Shown here piece by piece: positions 13,418 to 14,265 of a stretch of 14,265 nucleotides of DNA. The position numbers were made by a program, and so were the translations under genes. Source of the DNA: Chitinophagaceae bacterium (GTDB taxonomy: Bacteria; Bacteroidota; Bacteroidia; Chitinophagales; Chitinophagaceae); assembly GCA_003489485.1 (NCBI GenBank), contig DNMB01000094.1:1-14265 (forward strand), in the 5' to 3' direction. Below the pieces are notes generated by a model that did not search any database, was not told the DNA's origin, and worked only from the letters and a program-made list of their open reading frames with translations. Position 1 is the stretch's first letter; every line of letters starts with the position of its first letter.

Positions 13418-14265
13418 ATGGACCCCAATATACTGTACGCCCTTATAGGCGTATTCGCCGGAGCAATTGGCCTCCTGGCGGGCCGCGTTATTTTCGCGAA
13501 AGCCAGTGACAAGAAAGTTCAAGAAGCAGAGATCCAGGCACAGACCATTCTGAAAGAAGCAGAGCTAAGAGCGGAAACCATCCGCAAAGAAAAAGAGCTC
13601 GAGGCGAAAGAGAAGTTCGTGCAGCTAAAGGCCTCCCACGAAAGGGATGCACTCGAGCGCAACAAAAAGATCAATGACGCCGAAAACCGAATCCGTCAAA
13701 AGGAACAATCCGTTAACCAAAAAGAGAACAACCTCGACAAGCAGATCAAAGACAACGAGGTGATCAAAGAGAATCTGAACAGACAGATCGAACTGGTCAA
13801 CATCAAACGCGCAGAGTTCGAAAAACACCAAGAGGAACATGTTCGCCGCTTGGAAAAAATCGCCAACCTCTCTGCCGAGGATGCCCGCAACCAATTACTG
13901 GAAAGCCTTAAAAACGAAGTCCAGACCCGCGCGTTGGCCCTGCAACAAGAGATCATCGAAGAAGCCAAACAAAAGGCCGGCAAAGAAGCCCGCAAGATCG
14001 TTATTCAGACCATACAGCGTACCGCCGCAGAGCAGGCAATCGAAAACTCCATCACCGTGTTCAATCTCGAGAGTGATGAGATCAAAGGACAGATCATTGG
14101 TCGCGAAGGCCGAAACATCCGCGCCATTGAAGCTGCTACCGGAGTGGACCTGATCGTTGACGATACCCCCGAAGCCATCTTGTTATCTAGCTTCGACCCC
14201 TTACGCCGCGAAATAGCCCGACTGAGTTTGCAACGACTGGTCAGTGATGGTCGTATCCATCCGGC
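13418..14265 (+). CDS. rny: Ribonuclease Y, N-terminal part (cut by window edge)
   Basis: RNase Y is a membrane-anchored endoribonuclease that starts mRNA decay. The frame is open from ATG 13418 to the right edge (282 complete codons). Residues 5-24 ([20 protein letters not shown]) form one hydrophobic anchor. Residues about 28-210 form a long charged coiled coil rich in K, E, Q and R. A KH RNA-binding domain follows from about 215, with the GxxG loop in [24 protein letters not shown] and the family-typical [26 protein letters not shown] to the edge. The catalytic HD domain would lie downstream, outside the window. It follows zapA by 112 bases containing the hairpin. Confidence 0.95.
   Translation, partial: MDPNILYALIGVFAGAIGLLAGRVIFAKASDKKVQEAEIQAQTILKEAELRAETIRKEKELEAKEKFVQLKASHERDALERNKKINDAENRIRQKEQSVNQKENNLDKQIKDNEVIKENLNRQIELVNIKRAEFEKHQEEHVRRLEKIANLSAEDARNQLLESLKNEVQTRALALQQEIIEEAKQKAGKEARKIVIQTIQRTAAEQAIENSITVFNLESDEIKGQIIGREGRNIRAIEAATGVDLIVDDTPEAILLSSFDPLRREIARLSLQRLVSDGRIHP

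Noticed and set aside
1..14265. Defence island, mobile element, CRISPR array or tRNA gene
   Set aside because: Nearly every base belongs to a recognisable housekeeping gene or a short gap. I saw no transposase, integrase, repeat-spacer pattern or tRNA cloverleaf. A tRNAscan or CRISPR-finder run would settle this.

Overview
This window is an ordinary, gene-dense stretch of a Bacteroidota chromosome, most likely from the Chitinophagia. Three things point there: the protein flavours (a Bacteroidota-type FabI with a YNEMADAK active site, the short DUF2795 protein, a large FabH-like synthase, a PurS-type FGAM synthase subunit), the zapA-rny neighbourhood, and promoter-like boxes of the Bacteroidota TTG-N19-TAnnTTTG type. 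Base composition looks close to 50% GC by eye. I find no mobile elements, CRISPR arrays, tRNA or rRNA genes, phage genes or defence genes.

Left block (1-5812, minus strand). Seven genes are read in one direction, in transcription order: trpS, a deoxynucleoside kinase, a PepP-like aminopeptidase P, pssA, purS, rsmI and an M1 metallopeptidase cut by the left window edge. Gaps run from an ATGA overlap (pssA/purS) to 57 bases (trpS/kinase), so most or all of the block could be one operon. The genes serve unrelated housekeeping tasks: tRNA charging, nucleotide salvage, peptide turnover, phospholipid synthesis, purine synthesis and rRNA methylation.

Middle block (5813-9064). A MacB/LolD-type ABC ATPase diverges from trpS and is followed by a PduO-type cobalamin adenosyltransferase. 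Convergent to these is a second, LolD-type ATPase. Divergent from that is a 73-residue DUF2795 protein with the best promoter in the window. Convergent to DUF2795 is fabI. Neither ABC ATPase has a permease gene beside it.

Right block (9185-14265, plus strand). A FabH-like ketoacyl-ACP synthase III, divergent from fabI, is followed by pheT, a small coiled-coil protein overlapping pheT by ATGA, zapA, and then rny (ribonuclease Y), cut by the right window edge. Between zapA and rny lies a 112-base gap holding a well-paired two-tier RNA hairpin. It may be a 6S-like small RNA or an rny leader and is the most interesting non-coding element here.

I looked for an undescribed system and do not see one. 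The points worth a second look are modest: the zapA-rny hairpin, the uncharacterised coiled-coil gene between pheT and zapA, two genes (rsmI, lolD) with no ATG or GTG start available, and a divergent promoter region built as an inverted repeat.
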